Assembly: GCA_005786775.1 (NCBI GenBank)
Contig: SYDD01000090.1
Coordinates: 1 to 6,011 of the forward strand
DNA: 6,011 bases
Direction: 5' to 3'
Source: Opitutaceae bacterium
GTDB lineage: Bacteria; Verrucomicrobiota; Verrucomicrobiia; Opitutales; Opitutaceae
Position numbers and translations under genes: made by a program. Numbering within the stretch: the first letter of the stretch is position 1; each line of letters begins with the position of its first letter. Below the pieces are notes generated by a model, which saw nothing but the letters and a program-made list of their open reading frames with translations, had not been told where the DNA came from and searched no databases. Shown here piece by piece: positions 1 to 6,011 of the stretch.

Positions 1-46
1 CGCGTCCCTGTGCGGACCGCGGCGCCCCACCCCGCTCGCTCCCGCC

Positions 47-2947
47 ATGCCCCGCAGCCTCCCCACCCGGCGTCTCCTCTCGCTCGCGCTCGCCATCGTT
101 GTTGCCGCGCCCGCCTTCCCCGCGGAGCCGCCCGCCCCCGCGCCCACGGCGGAGGCTGTGAAGCTCTCCCCGTTCGAGGTCGTCGGGGACGCGAGCGACA
201 CCTACCAGGCGACCAACACTACGGCGCTGACCGGCACCAGCACGCCGCTGGACAAGACGCCGCTGGACGCGCGGGTGCTGACCAACACGATGATCACCGA
301 GCTGGGCGGGGGCGATGTCTTCAAGCTCCTCTCCGAGCACGGCGGGCTGGGCGCGATGCTTTTCGGCGGCGGCTCGGAGGACCAGCGCGGGATGCAGCCC
401 GGCGACGCGGCCCAGCCGGCCGGCCTGACCAGCCGCGGTTTCGCGATCAGCGAGCCGCGACGCGACGGGTTCCTGCGTTCCTCGACCGCGATGTTCAACG
501 CGTTCGACGTCGAGAGCGCCGAGGTCATCGGCGGCTCGAACAACCTCCTCTACGGCTCCGGCGACGCGGGCGGCGTGGTCGTCATCAACTCCAAGCGTGC
601 CCGCGTCGGGCGCAACGCCTTCAAATACACCCTCGGCTGGGACTCGGAGGGTTCGTGGAGCCACAAGATGGACCTCAACGCGGGCGGCCGGTGGTTCGCG
701 CTGCGGGTGAACGGCCTGCTCGGGGACGAGCGCTACTACCGGCCCCTCCTCGGCCTCGACCAGCAGGGCCTCCAGGTGGCCGCCACCCTCCGTCCCTTCC
801 GCTGGCTGAACGTGTTCGGCGAGTACCGGCACTACACCCGGGCCGCCATCATCGCCCAGAGCGGCACCGTTCGCGCCCCCGCCGAACTCCGGCTCAGCAA
901 CGGCGTGCCGATGGACAATCAGGTCACCCGCTACATCACCGGCTACGGCGGTGCCGCGCTGACCGGCAACGTCCTCACGCTCGCGTCCCAAGACTCGGTT
1001 TTCGGCGCCTGGCAGCGGCAGCACTGGATCAATGAGGCGAAGGCCGTGACCGTCGACCTGACCCCGGCGCGGGACCTCGCCTTCCAGCTCCGGTACGGGC
1101 ACGACAGCCGCATCAACTTCACGCAGGCGCCGAGCTCCACCTCGCTGTACCATCCGCTCGCGCCCACCAACCTCCTGACGGACGCGAACGGGGCGCCCTG
1201 GCGGGAGTGGGCCTTCAACGCCTCGCTGCAGCCGGCCAAGACCCACACCGGGGCCCGCGGCTACAAGCTGACCGCCGCGGGCCGGCGCGACCTCGGGCGC
1301 TGGGGCGACCACCGGCTCAACGCGTTCCTCTCCGATCAGGAGTCGTGGACCATCGGCGGCGACAGTCAGCGGTTCTACGAGCTCGATGCCGGCGGGGCGG
1401 TAATCCAGAACCTCGCGAACATCCGCGGCACGGACGCCGGCCGGAACCTGATGCCCGCGGCCTGGTGGCCCGCCTTCCCGCGTTCCCTGCTCGGCGGGAT
1501 CCGCTGGCCCTCCGACCTCGTCCGCCACCCCAATGGCCGGAGCTACCGGCTGCAGCCCCAGCGGTACGCCGGCGCGGTGCCGCCGACCGCGCGCAACCCC
1601 CTCGGCCTCTCCGGCGCCCTCGACGCCGCGACCGGCCAGCCCGCCGGCAGCTACTTCATCGATGATGTCACCGAGCGCAGCCGCGGCCTCAGCCTCGCGA
1701 GCTCGTTCTGGCGGGGCCGGATCGAGACGATGGCGGGCTTCCGCTTCGAGCAGGCCGACACGCTGCGCGTCACCACGGGCATCCGGCGCGGGCCCGTCGA
1801 CTACCGCAGCCAGACCCTCGGCGCCGTCATCGACACCCCGGTGAAGGGGATCCGCGGCTACGTGAGCTACGCGACCAACGCGAAGATCAACTTCACCGCC
1901 GACACGGACCTCTACAACAACCCCCTGCCGCTGGGCTCGGGCGAGACCCGCGAGGCGGGGCTCAAGCTCTCGCTCTGGGACCACCGCGTCTCCGGCAACC
2001 TCACCTACTATCGGACCACCGGGCGCAACTTCGTCGGCTCGCTCGGGACCCTGCGGAACGTGATCGACCCCGACGGCATCAACGGGCGCAACGGCGGCGC
2101 GTCCTTCCTCTTCGACAAGGTCTCGGACGGGCTCAGCGCCGGCATCTCGCTGCGCCCACTGCGGCCGTGGCAGGTGACGCTCAGCTTTACGCAGGCGAAC
2201 GGCGCCGAGCGGAGCGACGTCAGCGCGCCCGTGTTCTACAACGACGAGTTCCACACCACGACCTCCGGCGGGCAGAGCGTGGTGGCGGTCCGGGCCGCGG
2301 GCTCCGGGGCGCTGACCCCGCTGCTGGTGCCGACCGACCCGCGGGCGCCGGACGGCCCGCAGGTGCCGCTCTCGCTGGCGATGCTGCGCGAGCGCGGCGG
2401 CCCGTACTTCGCGACCCTGGATCCCGACTCGGGCCAGATCCTCAACGCGCAGACCCTCGGCCTGCGCACGTCGGGCGTCGGCACCGACCGCTCGGGCCTG
2501 CCCATCTCCGCGCACCAGCTCGGCTTCACCCCCCCGGCCGCCACCGTGATCGTGCGCCGGGCGGGCGAGGTCACGACGGGCTACGCGGAGAACGCCCTCA
2601 GCGTGATCAACCGCTTCCAGGTGGGCGCGGGCCGGCTGCGCGGCCTTGTGCTGGGCCTGACCACTGTCTTCCAGGACGGCTTCCGGGCCTACATGTACAC
2701 CGACGCGGCGGACGCCGGGCGCCGGAAGATCTTCTACTATCCCGACCGGATGCTGCACAACGCGTTCGCGGTCTATCCGTTTCGGGTGGGCCGGCGCCTG
2801 CAGTGCTCGGTCCAGCTGAACCTCGCGAACGTGCTCGACCGCCAGCAGGTGCTGGCGCTCCCGCGCAACACCAACGGGGCCATCCGGTACTTCGCGCACC
2901 AGTACACCCCGCGGAACCTCGCGGTCACCACCAACGTGGGCTTCTGA
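47..2947 (+). CDS. TonB-dependent outer-membrane receptor, Opitutaceae type
   Basis: Outer-membrane gated barrel expected to take up an unidentified ligand using TonB/ExbBD energy. Seen in the 966 residues: a signal peptide (RR near residue 8, hydrophobic core about 10-22, likely cleavage after 'AFPA' at 26); a Pro/Ala linker; 'KLSPFEV' at 39-45, which in Opitutaceae receptors sits at the TonB-box position; a plug of about 50-182 with 'GLTSRGF' (126-132), 'VESAEVIGGSNNLLYGSGDAGGVV' features at 155-178 and 'INSKR'; then a beta-barrel to the C-terminal Phe, as expected for BAM-assembled proteins. A long loop-like stretch at about 733-845 contains 'SGLPISAHQLGF'. No carboxypeptidase-regulatory domain precedes the plug, and no SusD-type partner is present. 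The ATG is chosen because it gives a clean signal peptide. The frame stays open to the window edge upstream and there is no Shine-Dalgarno sequence, so the start is not proven. The family call is secure; the substrate is unknown. Confidence 0.93.
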   Translation: MPRSLPTRRLLSLALAIVVAAPAFPAEPPAPAPTAEAVKLSPFEVVGDASDTYQATNTTALTGTSTPLDKTPLDARVLTNTMITELGGGDVFKLLSEHGGLGAMLFGGGSEDQRGMQPGDAAQPAGLTSRGFAISEPRRDGFLRSSTAMFNAFDVESAEVIGGSNNLLYGSGDAGGVVVINSKRARVGRNAFKYTLGWDSEGSWSHKMDLNAGGRWFALRVNGLLGDERYYRPLLGLDQQGLQVAATLRPFRWLNVFGEYRHYTRAAIIAQSGTVRAPAELRLSNGVPMDNQVTRYITGYGGAALTGNVLTLASQDSVFGAWQRQHWINEAKAVTVDLTPARDLAFQLRYGHDSRINFTQAPSSTSLYHPLAPTNLLTDANGAPWREWAFNASLQPAKTHTGARGYKLTAAGRRDLGRWGDHRLNAFLSDQESWTIGGDSQRFYELDAGGAVIQNLANIRGTDAGRNLMPAAWWPAFPRSLLGGIRWPSDLVRHPNGRSYRLQPQRYAGAVPPTARNPLGLSGALDAATGQPAGSYFIDDVTERSRGLSLASSFWRGRIETMAGFRFEQADTLRVTTGIRRGPVDYRSQTLGAVIDTPVKGIRGYVSYATNAKINFTADTDLYNNPLPLGSGETREAGLKLSLWDHRVSGNLTYYRTTGRNFVGSLGTLRNVIDPDGINGRNGGASFLFDKVSDGLSAGISLRPLRPWQVTLSFTQANGAERSDVSAPVFYNDEFHTTTSGGQSVVAVRAAGSGALTPLLVPTDPRAPDGPQVPLSLAMLRERGGPYFATLDPDSGQILNAQTLGLRTSGVGTDRSGLPISAHQLGFTPPAATVIVRRAGEVTTGYAENALSVINRFQVGAGRLRGLVLGLTTVFQDGFRAYMYTDAADAGRRKIFYYPDRMLHNAFAVYPFRVGRRLQCSVQLNLANVLDRQQVLALPRNTNGAIRYFAHQYTPRNLAVTTNVGF

Positions 2948-2959
2948 CCGCGGGCGAGG

Positions 2960-2998
2960 CCGGTTGCGGGACCAGGTGGCGCGGACGCTTGCAACCGG
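2960..2998 (+). terminator. Inverted repeat in receptor-desaturase gap, possible terminator
   Basis: A perfect 8-bp inverted repeat, CCGGTTGC at 2960-2967 and GCAACCGG at 2991-2998, encloses a 23-nt loop and begins 13 nt after the receptor stop codon. A weak inner GCG/CGC stem (2979-2981 with 2986-2988) could compact the loop. No T-run follows, so it is not a classical intrinsic terminator. It could be an mRNA 3'-end stabilising stem, an attenuator between the two genes, or a dyad-symmetric operator for the desaturase. The symmetry is seen directly; the function is a guess. Confidence 0.35.
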
Positions 2999-3021
2999 GC
3001 GCGGGGCGGACAACCTAGGGC

Positions 3022-4095
3022 GTGGCATTCCCGGAAAAAGTCGCCCCCGCAGTGACACCGAATTCCCCGCCGAGCGTCGCGGAATGGAAGGCCATTGTCG
3101 CCCGGTTCCAGCAACCCTCGCTGCCCCGCGCGCTCTGGCAGGTCCTCAACACGGTCGGCGGCTTCCTCCTGCTGTGGGCGCTGATGCACTGGAGCCTCGC
3201 GGTGTCCTTCTGGTTGACCGCGGCCCTGGCGGTGCTGGCGGGCGGACTGCTCGTCCGGGTCTTCATCATCTTCCACGACTGCGGGCACGGCTCCTTCTTC
3301 GCGTCCCGCGCGGCCAATGACGCGGTGGGGTTCGTCTGCGGAATGCTGACCTTCACGCCCTACCATCACTGGCGCTGGGAGCATTCGCTGCATCACGCGA
3401 GTTCGGGCGACCTCGATCGTCGCGGGGTGGGCGATATCTGGACGATGACCGTGCGGGAGTACCTCGCGGCTCCGCGTTGGCGGCGGCTGGCCTACCGGCT
3501 CGCGCGCCACCCGCTCGTGCTTTTCTTCCTCGCGCCAGCCCCTCTCTTTCTCCTCCGCGAGCGGATCCCGTCGGCGGGTGCGCGGAAAGTGGAACGACGG
3601 TCAGTCTGGCGGATGAATGCCGCGATCGCGGCGATGGTCGCCCTGCTCGTCTGGTGGTTTGGCTGGAAGCCTTACCTGCTCATCCAGCTCACGATTTCTG
3701 TGGTCGGTGGCGCGATTGGGGTGTGGCTATTCTACGTCCAGCACCAGTTCGACGAGGTTTACTGGGGGCGAGGCGAGGAGTGGGACTACACCACGGCGGC
3801 GCTGCAGGGCAGTTCCTATTACCGACTACCCAAAGTACTCCAGTGGTTCTCGGGCAACATCGGATTCCACCACATCCACCATCTGAGTCCGCGGATCCCG
3901 AACTACAATCTCGAGCGCTGCCATCACTCGCACCCGATCTTCCGCGCAGTGCGGCCGCTCACGCTCCGTCGGAGCCTGCGCGCGCTGCGCCTGCACCTCT
4001 GGGATGAACGGCGGCGCCGGCTGGTGAGTTTCAGCGAAGCGCGGCGGCGGCGGGCGCAATTCGGGACCGAGCTCCCCCCCGGGCACGTGGCCTGA
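3022..4095 (+). CDS. Membrane fatty acid desaturase, three-His-box (acyl-lipid type)
   Basis: Inner-membrane di-iron enzyme expected to introduce a cis double bond into membrane-lipid acyl chains with O2 and electrons from a ferredoxin-like donor. The three histidine boxes are complete: HDCGH (85-89), HSLHH (121-125, preceded by HH at 115-116) and HHIHH (283-287). An extra conserved-looking His lies in 'FYVQHQF' (237-243). Hydrophobic segments lie at about 44-62, 64-83, 98-112, 164-178, 200-215 and 217-238. At 357 residues it matches the bacterial DesA/Des-like (delta-12 or delta-5) group; regiospecificity cannot be read from sequence. The C-terminus is Arg-rich (about 317-346) and probably cytosolic. 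A TAG stop lies 4 nt before the GTG at 3022, making this the earliest start. The AGGG at 3017-3020 is too close to serve as its RBS. A second in-frame GTG at 3052 follows GGAAAAAG (3033-3040) and would remove only 10 residues. It follows the receptor by 74 bp and converges on the propeller gene. Confidence 0.93.
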   Translation: MAFPEKVAPAVTPNSPPSVAEWKAIVARFQQPSLPRALWQVLNTVGGFLLLWALMHWSLAVSFWLTAALAVLAGGLLVRVFIIFHDCGHGSFFASRAANDAVGFVCGMLTFTPYHHWRWEHSLHHASSGDLDRRGVGDIWTMTVREYLAAPRWRRLAYRLARHPLVLFFLAPAPLFLLRERIPSAGARKVERRSVWRMNAAIAAMVALLVWWFGWKPYLLIQLTISVVGGAIGVWLFYVQHQFDEVYWGRGEEWDYTTAALQGSSYYRLPKVLQWFSGNIGFHHIHHLSPRIPNYNLERCHHSHPIFRAVRPLTLRRSLRALRLHLWDERRRRLVSFSEARRRRAQFGTELPPGHVA

Positions 4096-4097
4096 CC

Positions 4098-4115
4098 GGC
4101 GCGACGTTCAGCGCC
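4098..4115. terminator. Short GC hairpin at the convergent gene junction
   Basis: GGCGC (4098-4102) and GCGCC (4111-4115) form a 5-bp all-GC stem with an 8-nt loop. It spans the 12-bp gap between the desaturase stop (4093-4095) and the stop of the minus-strand propeller gene (4108-4110). Its position suits a shared bidirectional terminator, but the stem is short, lacks T-runs on either side, and such stems arise easily by chance at this GC content. It also overlaps the last codons of the propeller gene. The dyad is seen directly; terminator activity is a weak inference. Confidence 0.2.
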
Positions 4116-5631
4116 CGCGCCCCGGGATCCGGTTGAGGGTGTAGTAGGCGCGGTCGTGCCGCAGCGACTGGCCGCTCGCGGAGCGCAACGCCCCGAGGAC
4201 CAGCTCATGCACGTGGCCGCGCCGCAGGCCGCCGCAGCGCAGCGTGATGCTCCGCCGGTCCGCGCTGAGCGCGACGTCCTCGACCACCACCGGCCGGGTC
4301 CCCGTCTCCGGGCTGCCATAATTCTGGCGGTACAGGTAAGTGTAGCTGCTCAGGGTGAAGAGCGCGGGCCCGGGGGGCGCGCCGGCCGCCAGCGGTTCGG
4401 TGAAGGTGAGCCGGAAGCCGTCAGGTGTCGCCTCCATCCGCTGGAGCTCGAACGGAACGACGCCGGTCCAGCGGATCCGCTCCAGCCCGAAGGAGCGGGA
4501 GCCGAGGGAGTTCCAGCCGCGGTTGGACTCGCCCACGATCATCGAGCCGTCGCGCAGGAACGCCATCTGGAGGACCGCCGACTGGAGTTGGTCCCGGAAG
4601 GGGAAGCAGGCGCCCTGGTACTCGCCCTCAACCTTCTCCAGGAAGACCCGGTTTACCTGCGCGAGGGTGAAGTCACCGACGAAAAGCTGGCCGGCGAACG
4701 GTCCGAACGCGCCGCCGGTCGTGTCACAGACGATGCCGGTGGTGCTCTGCCCCATCTTCGCGTAGGGGAACCAGACCGCGGGCAGGGCGAAGCCCGGGAT
4801 CCGCTCCGCCGCCTCCACCACGGTCAGGCCCGCGGGCAGCGGCCCGGGATCGCGGACGGGCGACTCCGGTCGGCGCGTGTCAGGGATGGAATCGGCGTGC
4901 CCGTAGAACCTGCCCGGCTGCACGTGGATCAGCGGGCAGGTGCCCCACCAGTTGCCCTGCTGGTCCGTGGCGAACACGTCGCCCGCCAGATTGATCCCGA
5001 GCCCGAACGGCGAGCGGAACCCGGCCGCGACCGGCCGCAACTCCCCGCCGGGCGCCTGCCGCATCGCCCAACCGCGCCAGAGGGGGCCGGCCGGCCGGTG
5101 GCCCTCGATTTTGGCCGGGGCGCCGATCGTGACATTCAGCGTGACCCAGAGGTTGCCCTCACGGTCGAACACCGGGCCGTAGGCGTATTCGTGGTAATTG
5201 CCGGAGAGGCCCCAGCCCTTGGCCGCGGTCTCGTACAGGTCGGCGACGCCGTCGCCATCGCGGTCGGCGATCCGCGTGACCTCGCTGCGCTGGGCCGTGT
5301 ACAAGGCGCCGTCCCGCCACGTCAGGCCGAGCGGCTCGTGCAGTCCCGTCGCGAAGCGGCGGAAGCGGGCGCGCGCGGGGTCCTCGAGCGGGTTCTCTAG
5401 GATCCAGATCTCCCCCTTGCGCAGGGTGAGCGCGGCCCGGCCGTCCGGCAGGAGCGCGATGCCGCTCACCTCGAACTTGCTCTCGGTCGGGAGGCGGTAC
5501 GCCGCCACCTCGTAGGGCACCGGCGGCTCCGCTCCGGACAATTCCGGGGCCAGCAGCGCGATCCCAACGAGCCAGCGCGACCAGGACGGAAACCCGCCGG
5601 TTCCCCTGCGGGGAAAACGGGCGGCGCTCAT
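4108..5631 (-). CDS. Secreted beta-propeller dehydrogenase-like protein, PVC type
   Basis: Probable exported six-bladed propeller related to the PQQ/sugar-dehydrogenase-like and PVC 'membrane-bound dehydrogenase' proteins; reaction and substrate are unknown. The 507 residues begin with a signal peptide (basic N-region, core about 19-28, likely cleavage after 'LSGA' at 34). Repeated blade motifs follow: 'GIALLPDGRAAL' (57-68), 'GLHEPLGLTWRDGALYTA' features (96-113), 'YGPVFDREGNLWV' (151-163), 'GFRSPFGLGINLAGDVFATD' (204-223), 'GQLFVGDF' (314-321) and 'MAFLRDGSMIVGES' (356-369). A DxDxDG calcium-loop-like motif sits at 123-128. From about 390 a separate beta-rich domain ends in 'AYYTLNRIPG', a tail I associate with PVC proteins of this kind. 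No CxxCH haem motif is present, so electrons would go to a partner. The ATG at 5631 is fixed by a strong SD, the signal peptide and a 4-bp overlap with the upstream gene. The frame is open further upstream, but that part is Arg-rich shadow sequence. Confidence 0.85.
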   Translation of the reverse strand: MSAARFPRRGTGGFPSWSRWLVGIALLAPELSGAEPPVPYEVAAYRLPTESKFEVSGIALLPDGRAALTLRKGEIWILENPLEDPARARFRRFATGLHEPLGLTWRDGALYTAQRSEVTRIADRDGDGVADLYETAAKGWGLSGNYHEYAYGPVFDREGNLWVTLNVTIGAPAKIEGHRPAGPLWRGWAMRQAPGGELRPVAAGFRSPFGLGINLAGDVFATDQQGNWWGTCPLIHVQPGRFYGHADSIPDTRRPESPVRDPGPLPAGLTVVEAAERIPGFALPAVWFPYAKMGQSTTGIVCDTTGGAFGPFAGQLFVGDFTLAQVNRVFLEKVEGEYQGACFPFRDQLQSAVLQMAFLRDGSMIVGESNRGWNSLGSRSFGLERIRWTGVVPFELQRMEATPDGFRLTFTEPLAAGAPPGPALFTLSSYTYLYRQNYGSPETGTRPVVVEDVALSADRRSITLRCGGLRRGHVHELVLGALRSASGQSLRHDRAYYTLNRIPGRGR

Positions 5632-6011
5632 GGCAGCACCTCCTCGATCCGGGCCTCGCCGGCGGCGTCGAACGCGACGGGACGGGGCGTCGCTCCGGGG
5701 GCCGCGCCGCGGAAGAGCCAGCCCGGGCCGCCGCCGCGCACCCGCAGCGTGCGGCGGTAACCTCCACCTCCGTCCTCGGGACGGAGGGTGTCCTCCACCT
5801 GCAGCGGACCGGCCTCGTAGCGGAAGACCGGCACGCCGTCCGCGCCCGCGAGGTGGCCGCGGAACAGATGGGGCACCTCGGCCGCGCCGGCCTCGGCCCG
5901 CGCGAACGGCGTCCATCCGGGCAGCGTCGTCACGGCCTCGCCGAGCGGGCGGGCGGGCGTCATCGCGCGTTCCTCCCACGTGGTCAGGGCGTCGAGGAAC
6001 CGCCCCCGCCA
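5628..6011 (-). CDS. C-terminal part of PVC-type protein, possibly DUF6797-like (cut by window edge)
   Basis: The frame is open from the right window edge to a TGA at 5628-5630, giving 127 visible residues beginning 'WRGRFLDALTTWEERAM'. The true start lies outside the window; the ATG at 5963 is an internal Met. Features include 'PLGEAV', 'FRGHLAGADGVPVFRYEAG' and an 'LQVEDTLRPEDGGGGYRRTL' type stretch. These resemble the region following the DUF6797 domain in PVC proteins, some of which continue into or pair with c-type cytochromes; this is recalled family similarity and not tested. No haem motif or membrane segment is visible in this part. The stop overlaps the start of the propeller gene (ATGA), and the propeller's ribosome-binding site lies inside this coding region, so the two are co-transcribed and probably translationally coupled. 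That this frame is real is well supported; its family is tentative and its function unknown. Confidence 0.7.
   Translation of the reverse strand, partial: WRGRFLDALTTWEERAMTPARPLGEAVTTLPGWTPFARAEAGAAEVPHLFRGHLAGADGVPVFRYEAGPLQVEDTLRPEDGGGGYRRTLRVRGGGPGWLFRGAAPGATPRPVAFDAAGEARIEEVLP
5637..5644 (-). promoter_or_regulatory. Strong Shine-Dalgarno of the propeller gene
   Basis: On the minus strand this reads AGGAGGTG, a near-perfect anti-16S match with about 6 nt between it and the ATG at 5631-5629. It lies within the last codons of the upstream gene. It decides the start of the propeller gene over the longer open frame and supports translational coupling through the ATGA overlap. Neither plus-strand gene has a comparable site. 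Confidence 0.85.

Noticed and set aside
10..1035. 341-codon open frame overlapping the start of the receptor
   Set aside because: Same strand, different frame from the receptor. It is Arg/Ala/Pro-rich with no recognisable domain, while the receptor frame shows signal peptide, plug and barrel features.
2167..3018. 283-codon open frame over the end of the receptor and the intergenic gap
   Set aside because: Composition is Arg/Gly/Ala/Pro-rich, it overlaps the receptor barrel, and it has no start signal or motif.
2773..3510. 245-codon minus-strand open frame across the receptor-desaturase junction
   Set aside because: It crosses two well-supported genes on the opposite strand, has no SD or recognisable domain, and fits a GC-bias shadow.
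4156..5400. 414-codon open frame on the plus strand opposite the propeller gene
   Set aside because: It is antisense to a well-supported gene. Long antisense frames are expected from GC-rich codon bias, and the translation is Arg/Ala/Pro/Gly-rich with no domain, RBS or conserved motif.
5395..5419. Overlapping 6-bp palindromes (GGATCC next to AGATCT) resembling cloning sites
   Set aside because: They lie in frame within conserved propeller coding sequence (the GEIWILENP region), and GATC-containing hexamers recur across the window, so they are natural sequence and not a cloning scar.
5632..5979. 116-codon N-terminal extension of the propeller gene
   Set aside because: The extension is Arg/Gly-rich shadow sequence in another frame of the upstream gene. 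The strong SD, the signal peptide and the ATGA overlap place the start at 5631.

Overview
The window is a GC-rich bacterial segment whose gene content points to the Verrucomicrobia/PVC group, most likely an Opitutaceae-like organism. This rests on two observations. The TonB-dependent receptor carries the 'LSPFEV' segment right after its signal peptide, a hallmark of the expanded Opitutaceae receptor families. The minus-strand gene pair looks like the PVC-type propeller dehydrogenase-like proteins that end in 'YYTLNRIP' and sit beside DUF6797/cytochrome-type partners. The assignment comes from remembered family features, not from a search.

Layout. Two genes read rightward: a complete 966-residue outer-membrane TonB-dependent receptor (47-2947), then, after 74 bp, a 357-residue membrane fatty acid desaturase with a GTG start (3022-4095). 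The 74-bp gap holds an 8-bp perfect inverted repeat. Two genes read leftward from the right edge. The first is the C-terminal part of a protein cut by the window end (5628 to the edge). It is translationally coupled through an ATGA overlap to a secreted 507-residue beta-propeller dehydrogenase-like protein (4108-5631). The two gene pairs converge, with only 12 bp between the desaturase and propeller stop codons. Coding density is very high and no stretch above 75 bp lacks a gene. Positions 1-46 hold only the untranslated or unassigned leader of the receptor.

How the genes may work together. The leftward pair is very probably a functional unit, since the genes overlap by 4 bp and the downstream ribosome-binding site lies inside the upstream coding region. 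Its propeller member is exported and resembles PQQ/sugar-dehydrogenase-like propellers, but its substrate cannot be read from the sequence. The receptor imports an unknown ligand across the outer membrane, and the desaturase modifies membrane lipids. Their co-orientation alone does not show that they share a job. No RNA genes, CRISPR arrays, insertion sequences or prophage genes were seen. Nothing here is clearly a new defence or mobile system; the least described part is the right-edge gene pair.
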